A stretch of DNA of 5,406 bases, taken from contig CAIOHW010000278.1 in NCBI GenBank assembly GCA_903858195.1, positions 1 through 5,406 of the forward strand, given 5' to 3'. The notes under the pieces are model-generated. The model searched no databases and had not been told where the DNA came from. It saw only the letters and a program-made list of their open reading frames with translations. The translations under genes and the position numbers were made by a program. The DNA is from Oligoflexia bacterium. GTDB taxonomy: Bacteria; Bdellovibrionota; UBA1018. Shown one piece after another: positions 1 to 5,406 of this stretch; within the stretch, counting starts at the first letter, position 1, and every line of letters begins with the position of its first letter.

Positions 1-234
1 CATACGTTCCTCGTTGGTATTTGGAGGATGATTCCTCCCCGCATACGTGCTGCAGAATCAGAGTATCCCGGCATTTTAAAACGCAACAGTGAGTCCGGTT
101 CGACCCATGTGTCGCCTGGGACTCAGAAGGCCGAAGTCGGCGCAAGCATCACCGGCAGCCCCACACCCAACTCAAACTGACGCCCTTGGGTGGTGATGCT
201 TTCAGCTCAAGAGCTCGGTGCTCACGGTGGTCGA
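1..234. other. Region downstream of the giant gene with no convincing gene
   Basis: Apart from the inverted repeat at 144-201, little can be supported here. A plus-strand frame is open from base 1 to a TGA at 178-180 (59 codons, no start needed because it meets the edge) and could be the tail of a convergent gene, but its composition gives no support and I recognise no family. A small hairpin, GGAGGA-TGAT-TCCTCC, lies at 23-38. On the minus strand an ATG at 72-74 leads a frame open to the left edge, without a visible ribosome binding site. No tRNA, IS end or promoter could be recognised. Confidence 0.4.
144..201. repeat. Perfect 10-bp inverted repeat with nested 6-bp stem, just after the stop codon
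   Basis: The arm AAGCATCACC at 144-153 is the exact reverse complement of GGTGATGCTT at 192-201. Inside it, ACCCAA at 165-170 pairs with TTGGGT at 186-191. The right-hand arms are contiguous; the left-hand side has an 11-base bulge (154-164), and the loop is 171-185. The structure begins 34 bases past the stop codon in the direction of transcription. Neither side is followed by a T-rich tract, so it is not a textbook intrinsic terminator. It could be a non-canonical terminator, an mRNA 3'-end stabilising stem, or a protein-binding palindrome. Confidence 0.5.
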
Positions 235-3200
235 TCATCGCCCTTTCAGAATCCTCGTCCCAAAGCCCACATACATCCTCGGCACCGAGCCTAAAGTCTC
301 GCGAGCGTCCGGGCTTCCCCAGCAATAGGTTTGACCCGAGTCCGGGAGTCCGGGAGCGACGATTCCGCAGCGGCCGCTGTCATAGGCAGCAAGGCTCGTA
401 AACTTGAATCCGAATGCCGAGGGCACCGGGCTCAAGGCGGAGGTGCGATTTCCGTTTCCAAATTGATATCTCCCATTGTCACCCCAGCAATAGACTGAGC
501 CGGCATCTTCTGGGTCACCTGCGATGACTCCACAAACCGAAGCGGATCCGCGCGCGTCTCCGAATGCGGGATAGTACTCGGGTGCAGCCGAGATCGCAGA
601 GAACCTGAAATTACCTTGAACCAGGGTGGGAATCGAAGTGGAAGCGGTGGTTCCATTTCCAAGCTCACCCGCCGAGTTTTTGCCCCAGCAGTATGCTTGA
701 CCCGCCACATCTTCAGTTTGGCCGGCGTTGGAGATGATGCCGCACACTGCAAGTGAGGTGGAAGTCAGGTGGCTGAAGCCATGGGCACTGTCGATGGCGA
801 TCGGCACGTTTGAGGAGGCGCCGGCGCTGCTCGTGCCCAGCTGTCCGTAATCATTTTTACCCCAGCACCGCACCTGGCCCGGGAACACTCCGGGAGTACT
901 CGAACTTAAGACGATTCCGCAGGTGTGGCTTGTGCCGCCTACAATCTGGGAATAGGTTTCGTTGCCGGCAATGAATGCAGGACTGAGCACAGACCCGGTC
1001 GTAGAACCTCTGCCCAGGACCCCACCCGACCCCGATCCCCAGCAGATGACTCGGCCTGCTTCAGGCTGACCCGGAGCCACGAGGCCGCAGACGTGAGACA
1101 TGCCAGCCGTAAGCTGGCTGAAGCGGACTGCAGCCGGGCTTGGGATCGAATAGGCAGCCTCGAAGGGGTAATTGCCCGAGGCGACAAAACTTGCCGGCCC
1201 GGAACCAGTAAGTGTGGAACCCCAACACCTTGCCTGCCCAGCCTCGGGCACACCAGGCGCTACCAATCCGCAGTAACTGGCGAAAAAGCCGGTATCGGTC
1301 TTGGGTGAGATGGGACGAGGTTTTCCAAATACATCCAGGTCTGAATCCTGTCCCCAACAGACCGGCTTGCCTGCATCCGGATCGCCATCAGCAACGGTTC
1401 CACAGGACCAGTCCAAGCCCATGGAGAGCTCAGAAAAGCGGTTTGGGTTCAAGATGCGATTTGGGGTCGGGGCATCCACACCAGACCAATACTGCGGTGC
1501 AAGCCCCCTGCAGATGGCGCCGCCCGGGTTGGATCCCGGAAGGTTCAGCCAGCAGATACCGCTTGGGCTTGTCGCAAGCTGCATAGCCTGCTGGGAGCCT
1601 GAAACCGGCGTGGGTGTGAGCACACTCGGCACCGCGAAAAGATCGGTTTCACCGCTCCAGCGGCTCTGACCCCAACACCGGATCTTGCCGCTCTCGACCG
1701 ATGGAGTGGCAAGCGTTCCGCAGGTGAAGTGACCGCGTGCTGAGATTTCGGAAAATTGGACGCCACCGTGAACCAAGGTGGGCGTTGAGACTCCATTTTG
1801 ACTGGTTTGAGCATTACCGATCTGGCCCCAGTAGTTCGCTCCCCAGCACTTGGCTCTGCCAAAGAGCGCTCCCGGAGTGCTGAGAATTCCGCACACGTGG
1901 GAATCGCCCATCGCCAGGAGTGAATAGGTATCCGTACCTGTGATCCAGCCTGGCACCCGATCCTCAAGCCTGACCAGATTATCGCCATTGCCCAGAGCCG
2001 CGCTTGCATTGGATCCCCAGCATTTGACCCTGCCGATATTGGGCGCTGAGGAGACCACTCCGCAAGTGCGCCCGGATGAGTTACTGCCCTCGCTGGACAC
2101 GGCAATTTGGGAGTAGGTATCCGTGTCCGAGATCAATACTGGGGTCGGGGCATTGATCGTCGAGTTCACACCGAGTTGCCCGGACCCATTGGCGCCCCAG
2201 CACTTGACTCGGCCTGCATGAGCTCCCGATGACACGATTGCACAACTCTGGTTGCCGCCCGAACCCAGGCTCGCGTAGCTCGTGGATGAATCGATCCAGG
2301 TGGGGGTCAATGCAGGTGTGGTGGAGGAGGTGCCGTCGCCCACCTGGCCGTAGCTTCTGTCACCCCAGCATTTCAACTTCCCGAGGTTTGGCCCTGCTCC
2401 AACGATCCCACAGGTATGTTGAGCGCCTGCTGAGATCTGTGAGTAGACTTCCCCATCCGCCACCGGGACAGGGTTGGAAGAGGGGATCGTGCTTCCGGTG
2501 CCGAGTTGGCCCCGATCGTTTCTTCCCCAGCAGAGTGCGCGACCCATCCCCGGTTGCTCACCCTTTTCGATTCCACACCAATGGCTGCGGGAGCCGGAAA
2601 GCGATACAAATACCGGATCGGTATTCGGTCCGTCATCGTCCTCGATCAGAATCCGATGGTGCTCGAAATTTCGAACGCGCACCGTGGACGGCTGCGGCGC
2701 TGACAGATGAAGATCTATGGTTTTTGTGCCGTCCGCCAGGCTGTTGCCCTTGAGGCTCAGGCTCAACTGAGCCGACAAGGAATTTGCTGGAATGATGAGG
2801 CTGTTGGTGATTGGGGCCGAGTAGTCGATTTCGGGCACTGCTGCGCTTGAAGAGCTCACCACCTGGTAGGTCAAATTCGTATCAGTGGATTGCTCCTTCG
2901 ATAGCGTGACTTCTATGATGATCTCCTGCCCGCCAGTGTCCCCTTCAGTGAAGATCTGTTCTGACACTGCAAACTGGGCACTCGCCTCACCCGATGCCGA
3001 AAGAGTCACTGTGGCGGGCGCCGAAGTCCCCTGTGAGTTTCGGGCGCTAATGGTAAAGACGGTGGGCCCGAAGGCGCCAAAGGGTGTGCCCGTGATCTTG
3101 CAAGTGGAAGGTGAAAGGATCAGTGGCTCAGGGAGCGGGAGTGCGCCACTGACCCAGCAGTCGATCAACTCGGTTCCACCGGTGCTCAGCGTGCTTGGCG

Positions 3201-5406
3201 TGACTGTCATGGCTGCTCCAGCAGAGCCCGATGTTCCAGTCGATGCAGAGTAGGAGAGGATTGGAGCTGCCCCTAAGATATTCAGGGTGACGGTTCTGTC
3301 GGCAAAGCCCACAGGGTTGGATCCACGAACAGTCACTGTCAAATTGTCCACCGCCTGGACGGGCGTTCCCGTGATGTTACAGCGGGAGTTTGTCACCGAT
3401 TGTTCGATGCTGAGCCCCTGAGGAAGCGGTGGGCTGCCGGGAGCGAGGGCGCAGGTCGTGATCGGACCCACGCGGCTGGTGGCCGGGATCGTCATTGCAA
3501 TCCCCACCGTCCCGGATTGGACTGCGGCAGGATAATTGAAGCTGGGAAGGTTGTAGAATTGATAGACCGCTGGGGCAGCACTGCAGCCCGAGCTGTTGCC
3601 GGCCGAGTCCACTTGCCTGGCGTAGTAGTTGATCGTGGTTCCCTCGACCTGGGCGGCGTTTCGTTGAATGTCGAGGGTGGTTTCGGCCGAAGCCGCGGTT
3701 GCCTGGCCGACGTTTTGGAGCGGGAAGTTGCAGGTGCTGCCGGTCCAGAGCGATACCGTGGCCTCCGGTTCAACACCGGCCACCCGGAGTGTTGGGCGCG
3801 ATACAGACCCCGGACTCACCGACGGAACGACCAGGGACAGGGTGGGAGCTGGGGGGGGAACCGTGTCAGAGATACTGATTGTTACTGTGGCCGGACTCGA
3901 GTCCAACGAACCATCCGATGCCACGAATTGAAAGGTGTCTGTGCGTGCCGAACCGGCGTTCGGCGTGTACGTGAAGCTTCCTGAGCTCGGGTTGAGGGCC
4001 GTGATGGTCCCGGTGAGGGGGCCCTGGCCAGGGACAATCGAGTAGGTGCGGGCCGGTCCGTCCACGTCGGTGGAGCTGAGCGTGCCACTGACGGGCGTGG
4101 TGTTGCTGGTTGCCAGTGCGAGGGGCGAAGCGACGGGCCCATCGTTGACGGGGAGGACGTCGACTTTCAGGTAAAGCACCGGGCTGGAGGTCACGAGTCC
4201 ATCCCATGCCCTGAAGGAGAACACCTCAAGAGGCCCGTTTAGATCCAGCTTCGGAAGCCAAACGAGCGATTCTCCGGGCCCGAGAAACGTGTCTCCGGCG
4301 GTGGCGGTGGTCCCATTTTTGGTCAGTTCGCCGTTGCCGGTGGAGATGCCTACCACGTAGAAGGAGACTGGATTGCCTTCAGGGTCCGAAGCATCGGTTG
4401 CGTCACGCAGGGTCTGATAGCTGATCGTGTAAGCCGTGTCTTCGATAGCCCCCTTCAGGGTGGATACTGCAGTCAGTACAGGGGAGTCGTTGATGGGAAG
4501 TACCGTGGCGGTAAAGGCCCGGGAAACGGTGTGATTTTGGGATTGGCCGTCGTTCACGGTAACGGTGATTGTTGCCACTCCAAAGGCATTTGCGGCCGGC
4601 ACGAGGCTCAGGCTTCCCAGGCTTGCCGGACTCGAGTAGCTCACCGTTGGGTTCGGAATCAGAGCGGGGTTCGAGCTCGTCGCAGTGACCGTAAGAGTCT
4701 GAGGGGTCTCGTTGGCCGGGCCAATCGAAATTCCGGTGAGGTTGACGGTCTGTGCAGGAGCGTCTTCGTTGATGGTGAGATTCTCGATCGTATCAAGCGT
4801 GGGCGGATCGTTGACGGGCGTGACCGTGATGGAGACGGTAGCGGGACTCGAGTCCGCAGATCCATCGCTGGCCTTGAACGTAAACGAATCCGGCCCGTAG
4901 TAATTCGGATTTGGGATGTAGGTTTGATAAGCTCCATTGCCTGATAGGATGCCGTGCTGAGGCCCACTCAGGATTGAGACGGTGAGGGTGTTATCATCAA
5001 GGTCAGTGGCGTCGAGCGTGATCTGTTTTTCGGTGTCCTCAACGGCAGTAACATCCTGAGCGACGGCAACCGGGGCATCATTCACAGCGGTAACCGTGAT
5101 TGAGACGGCTGCGATGTTGGAATCAGCTGTCCCGTCGTTCGCCTTGAAAGTAAACGAATCGGCTCCGTTATAGTTCGCATCAGGGGTGTAGGTCAGGTTG
5201 GGAGCGGTGCCGGAAAGGGTGCCGTTTGAGGGTTGTGTGACGACCGTGTAGGTGAGGGAGTCGCCGTCAAGGTCGGTTCCAGTCAGTGTGATGGCTTTTG
5301 CAGTCTCCTCTGCGGTCGAGACGGTCTGAGCGACGGCAAACGGGGAATCATTGACAGCGGTGACCGTGATCGAGACGGCCGCAATGTTGGAGTCAGCTGT
5401 TCCGTC
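235..5406 (-). CDS. Giant modular surface/secreted protein: cadherin-like repeats, Ig-like domains, Calx-beta, 14 RCC1-like blades (5'-partial)
   Basis: The frame is open without interruption from the right edge to TGA at 235-237, giving 1723 visible residues. The true start lies outside the window. The GTG at 5083-5085 could be scored as a start, but it is the Val of a conserved T-A-V-N-D repeat end, and the 107 codons upstream continue the same repeat family. Domains in order by residue: cadherin-like/VCBS-type repeats 1-200; related Ig/cadherin-like domains 201-307, 308-422 and 423-514; Pro-rich hinge about 515-521; Ig-like domains 515-619, 620-712 and 713-806; Calx-beta 807-925; RCC1-like blades 933-1723. 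No catalytic motif is visible. From these families the likely role is extracellular adhesion or ligand recognition, with Ca2+-stabilised modules as stalk and propellers as head; this is inference. The protein is Ser/Thr-rich and has 34 Cys, always two per module, suggesting an oxidising location. It ends I-L-K-G-R without a recognised sorting signal. No frameshift or internal stop is seen. The specific ligand is unknown. Confidence 0.95.
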   Translation of the reverse strand, partial: DGTADSNIAAVSITVTAVNDSPFAVAQTVSTAEETAKAITLTGTDLDGDSLTYTVVTQPSNGTLSGTAPNLTYTPDANYNGADSFTFKANDGTADSNIAAVSITVTAVNDAPVAVAQDVTAVEDTEKQITLDATDLDDNTLTVSILSGPQHGILSGNGAYQTYIPNPNYYGPDSFTFKASDGSADSSPATVSITVTPVNDPPTLDTIENLTINEDAPAQTVNLTGISIGPANETPQTLTVTATSSNPALIPNPTVSYSSPASLGSLSLVPAANAFGVATITVTVNDGQSQNHTVSRAFTATVLPINDSPVLTAVSTLKGAIEDTAYTISYQTLRDATDASDPEGNPVSFYVVGISTGNGELTKNGTTATAGDTFLGPGESLVWLPKLDLNGPLEVFSFRAWDGLVTSSPVLYLKVDVLPVNDGPVASPLALATSNTTPVSGTLSSTDVDGPARTYSIVPGQGPLTGTITALNPSSGSFTYTPNAGSARTDTFQFVASDGSLDSSPATVTISISDTVPPPAPTLSLVVPSVSPGSVSRPTLRVAGVEPEATVSLWTGSTCNFPLQNVGQATAASAETTLDIQRNAAQVEGTTINYYARQVDSAGNSSGCSAAPAVYQFYNLPSFNYPAAVQSGTVGIAMTIPATSRVGPITTCALAPGSPPLPQGLSIEQSVTNSRCNITGTPVQAVDNLTVTVRGSNPVGFADRTVTLNILGAAPILSYSASTGTSGSAGAAMTVTPSTLSTGGTELIDCWVSGALPLPEPLILSPSTCKITGTPFGAFGPTVFTISARNSQGTSAPATVTLSASGEASAQFAVSEQIFTEGDTGGQEIIIEVTLSKEQSTDTNLTYQVVSSSSAAVPEIDYSAPITNSLIIPANSLSAQLSLSLKGNSLADGTKTIDLHLSAPQPSTVRVRNFEHHRILIEDDDGPNTDPVFVSLSGSRSHWCGIEKGEQPGMGRALCWGRNDRGQLGTGSTIPSSNPVPVADGEVYSQISAGAQHTCGIVGAGPNLGKLKCWGDRSYGQVGDGTSSTTPALTPTWIDSSTSYASLGSGGNQSCAIVSSGAHAGRVKCWGANGSGQLGVNSTINAPTPVLISDTDTYSQIAVSSEGSNSSGRTCGVVSSAPNIGRVKCWGSNASAALGNGDNLVRLEDRVPGWITGTDTYSLLAMGDSHVCGILSTPGALFGRAKCWGANYWGQIGNAQTSQNGVSTPTLVHGGVQFSEISARGHFTCGTLATPSVESGKIRCWGQSRWSGETDLFAVPSVLTPTPVSGSQQAMQLATSPSGICWLNLPGSNPGGAICRGLAPQYWSGVDAPTPNRILNPNRFSELSMGLDWSCGTVADGDPDAGKPVCWGQDSDLDVFGKPRPISPKTDTGFFASYCGLVAPGVPEAGQARCWGSTLTGSGPASFVASGNYPFEAAYSIPSPAAVRFSQLTAGMSHVCGLVAPGQPEAGRVICWGSGSGGVLGRGSTTGSVLSPAFIAGNETYSQIVGGTSHTCGIVLSSSTPGVFPGQVRCWGKNDYGQLGTSSAGASSNVPIAIDSAHGFSHLTSTSLAVCGIISNAGQTEDVAGQAYCWGKNSAGELGNGTTASTSIPTLVQGNFRFSAISAAPEYYPAFGDARGSASVCGVIAGDPEDAGSVYCWGDNGRYQFGNGNRTSALSPVPSAFGFKFTSLAAYDSGRCGIVAPGLPDSGQTYCWGSPDARETLGSVPRMYVGFGTRILKGR
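238..1440 (-). repeat. RCC1-like blades 8-14 (proposed second beta-propeller, to the C-terminus)
   Basis: Seven further units run from about residue 1323 to the last residue, 1723. Cysteine pairs are at 1335/1350, 1379/1394, 1440/1455, 1496/1514, 1555/1573, 1625/1640 and 1680/1695. Several blades share a P-[ED]-x-G loop before the C-W-G (V-A-P-G-x-P-E-A-G in blades 9 and 10, A-P-G-L-P-D-S-G in 14, D-G-D-P-D-A-G in 8) that the first seven lack. Blades 11 and 12 have three extra residues between their cysteines. Blade 8 is short: only 44 residues separate its first Cys from the next. An aromatic-rich insertion precedes the first Cys of blade 13. The protein ends soon after blade 14 with M-Y-V-G-F-G-T-R-I-L-K-G-R, so the propeller is the C-terminal head. 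Confidence 0.85.
1441..2610 (-). repeat. RCC1-like blades 1-7 (proposed first beta-propeller)
   Basis: Seven units of about 50-60 residues run from residue 933 to about 1322. The consensus is [FY]-S-x-[IL]-x-x-G-x-x-H-x-C-G-[IV]-V, a short loop, G-x-[VL]-[KR]-C-W-G-x-N-x-x-G-Q-[LV]-G-x-G, then a P-x-P-V strand. Cysteine pairs are at residues 944/959, 999/1013, 1055/1069, 1115/1129, 1172/1187, 1229/1244 and 1285/1299. Blade 6 lacks the G-Q-L-G segment. Blade 7 is degenerate: its first motif is G-I-C-W-L and the C-W-G has become C-R-G, yet both cysteines remain. RCC1 repeats fold as seven-bladed propellers that bind proteins or other ligands, so seven units would suffice for one propeller. In the DNA the C-W-G codons recur as CCCCAGCA or CCCCAACA on the plus strand roughly every 160-180 bases. 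Confidence 0.85.
2632..2988 (-). other. Calx-beta-type domain of the CDS (residues 807-925)
   Basis: Residues 807-925 show the Calx-beta pattern: Q-F-A-V-S-E, then F-T-E-G-D near the start, I-I-I-E-V-T-L-S for the second strand, E-I-D-Y-S-A-P in the middle (equivalent to the usual D-Y), a S-L-A-D-G-T-K-T-I-D-L-H-L segment matching the common D-G-x-x-x-x-x-L-x-L motif, and a closing R-I-L-I-E-D-D-D. Family members bind Ca2+ through acidic residues in these loops (E-G-D, the D-Y loop and the terminal D-D-D), and those residues are present. There is no cysteine. The domain sits directly before the RCC1-like head, joined by a short G-P-N-T-D-P-V linker, and probably acts as a rigid adaptor. Confidence 0.85.
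2989..3864 (-). other. Three cysteine-pair Ig-like domains of the CDS (two He_PIG-type; residues 515-806)
   Basis: Domain 515-619 (3550-3864) starts with the Pro-rich hinge and resembles bacterial Ig-like domains with P-T-L-R-V-A-G, A-T-V-S-L-W, Y-Y-A-R-Q-V-D-S-A-G-N-S-S and Cys at 559 and 608. Domains 620-712 (3271-3549) and 713-806 (2989-3270) follow the putative-Ig (He_PIG) pattern: a Cys in the middle strand, a P-L-P-[QE] turn, a second Cys, then I-T-G-T-P and a final strand ending in T-V-T-L. Their Cys are at 652/676 and 750/769. The C...LP...C-x-I-T-G-T-P arrangement is familiar from Leptospira- and Bdellovibrio-like surface proteins. Each domain has exactly two cysteines, so one internal disulfide per domain is likely. 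These modules probably act as spacers between stalk and head. Confidence 0.75.
3851..3858 (-). repeat. C8 homopolymer in the coding strand (G8 on +), Pro-rich hinge
   Basis: Eight identical bases encode two CCC prolines and the first two bases of a CCA proline in V-P-P-P-A-P, at the junction between the cadherin-like stalk and the Ig-like part. It is the longest single-base run I see in the window; the others I noticed reach five. Losing one base would bring a TGA at 3816-3818 into frame, and gaining one would bring a TGA at 3770-3772 into frame. Either change would remove the Ig, Calx-beta and RCC1 parts. Tracts of this kind drive slipped-strand phase variation in some surface genes; whether this one does is unknown, and eight bases is near the low end for such switches. 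Confidence 0.6.
3865..4806 (-). other. Three divergent cadherin/Ig-like domains of the CDS (residues 201-514)
   Basis: These domains follow the 90-residue repeats but vary in length. Domain 201-307 (4486-4806) begins P-P-T-L-D-T-I-E-N-L-T-I-N-E-D-A and ends in an I-N-D linker; similar domains with N-L-T-I-N-E-D-A are common in large Verrucomicrobiota and other Gram-negative exoproteins. Domain 308-422 (4141-4485) has I-E-D-T-A-Y-T-I-S-Y, D-A-S-D-P-E-G-N-P-V and L-G-P-G-E-S-L-V-W, typical of a longer cadherin-like variant with T-K-N-G and A-W-D-G motifs. Domain 423-514 (3865-4140) has S-S-T-D-V-D-G, F-T-Y-T-P-N-A and V-A-S-D-G-S-L-D-S, a VCBS-like repeat ending I-S-D. None contains cysteine. 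The recurring E-D, D-x-D-G and N-D positions fit Ca2+-rigidified stalk modules. Domain boundaries are accurate to a few residues. Confidence 0.8.
4807..5406 (-). repeat. Tandem 270-bp (90-residue) cadherin-like/VCBS-type repeats
   Basis: Three in-register copies are visible: the last 20 codons of one (5347-5406), a full copy at 5077-5346 and a more divergent full copy at 4807-5076. The period is exactly 270 bp; the D-G-[TS]-A-D-S motif begins at residues 1, 91 and 181. Each full unit carries T-D-L-D-[GD] followed by a beta-strand, then a Y-x-P-[ND]-x-N-Y-[NY]-G segment, then D-S-F-T-F-K-A and a terminal V-S-I-T-V-T-x-V-N-D. This pattern belongs to the Cadherin_5/Big_9 ('tandem-95') and VCBS group found in large bacterial surface proteins. 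The acidic T-D-L-D and terminal V-N-D residues fit Ca2+ coordination between modules, inferred from the family. By hand count, positions 5341-5406 match 5071-5136 at 58 of 66 bases. The array probably continues beyond the right edge. Confidence 0.9.

Noticed and set aside
23..38. GGAGG followed at once by ATG (28-30), considered as a ribosome binding site and start
   Set aside because: There is no spacing between the purine-rich motif and the ATG, and the frame gives only 50 codons of unrecognised sequence. The bases also form a small hairpin.
238..300. C-terminal sorting or secretion signal of the giant protein
   Set aside because: The end after blade 14 shows no LPXTG, no hydrophobic helix with a basic tail, no RTX repeats and no beta-barrel, so no signal can be claimed.
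186..401. Plus-strand open frame of 71 codons crossing the stop codon of the main gene
   Set aside because: Most of it is antisense to blade 14, with an Arg/Ser-rich translation typical of a shadow frame.
925..1308. Plus-strand open frame of 127 codons
   Set aside because: It is antisense to blades 9-10 of the propeller, and its translation is an unrecognisable Arg/Pro-rich sequence.
1545..2105. Minus-strand open frame of 186 codons in another frame
   Set aside because: It overlaps RCC1-like blades 3-6, whose repeat pattern is clearly in the main frame; the alternative translation has no repeat or domain.
313..2534. Regularly spaced CCCCAGCA-like words, considered as a CRISPR or DNA-level repeat array
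   Set aside because: They are the reverse complement of the C-W-G codons of the RCC1-like blades, with variable flanks and 130-210 base spacing; there are no conserved direct repeats with spacers.
2229..2753. Plus-strand open frame of 174 codons
   Set aside because: It is antisense to the first blades and the end of the Calx-beta domain, with no domain or ribosome binding site.
3400..3984. Plus-strand open frame of 194 codons
   Set aside because: It lies antisense to conserved Ig-like and cadherin-like domains, resembles no family, and is of a length expected opposite GC-rich coding DNA.

Overview
The window holds essentially one gene: the 3' part of a very large, modular, probably extracellular protein encoded on the minus strand. 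Its reading frame is open from the right edge (5406) to a TGA at 235-237, giving 1723 visible residues. The N-terminus, and with it any signal peptide, promoter and ribosome binding site, lies beyond the right edge. Residue numbers below count from the first in-frame codon at the right edge (5406-5404).

Layout in reading order, right to left. Positions 4807-5406 hold tandem 90-residue (270-bp) cadherin-like/VCBS-type repeats, one partial and two complete. Positions 3865-4806 hold three more divergent domains of the same broad class. A C8 homopolymer at 3851-3858 encodes a Pro-rich hinge. Positions 2989-3864 hold three Ig-like domains, each with two cysteines. Positions 2632-2988 hold a Calx-beta-type domain. 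Positions 238-2610 hold fourteen RCC1-like blades, each with a conserved cysteine pair, enough for two seven-bladed beta-propellers. Positions 1-234 follow the stop codon and carry a perfect 10-bp inverted repeat (144-153/192-201) with a nested 6-bp stem, but no convincing gene.

The domain order suggests a stalk-and-head protein: Ca2+-dependent cadherin-like and Calx-beta modules as a stalk, and a C-terminal double propeller as a recognition head. All 34 visible cysteines occur as two per module, in 17 modules, and the cadherin-like and Calx-beta parts have none. This fits an oxidised, disulfide-stabilised protein exported from the cytoplasm. No LPXTG, RTX nonapeptide, autotransporter barrel or obvious C-terminal sorting tail is visible.

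The DNA is GC-rich. The domain mix (cadherin-like repeats, He_PIG domains with a Cys pair, RCC1 blades of the CG[IV]...CWG type) resembles large surface proteins of Gram-negative bacteria such as Bdellovibrionota, Myxococcota, Leptospira-like or Verrucomicrobiota lineages. The sequence does not decide between these.

The points most worth a second look are the 14-blade double propeller with fully retained cysteine pairs, the C8 tract where a one-base slip either way would remove the head, the 270-bp repeats whose last 20 codons differ only at synonymous sites, and the stem structure after the stop codon.
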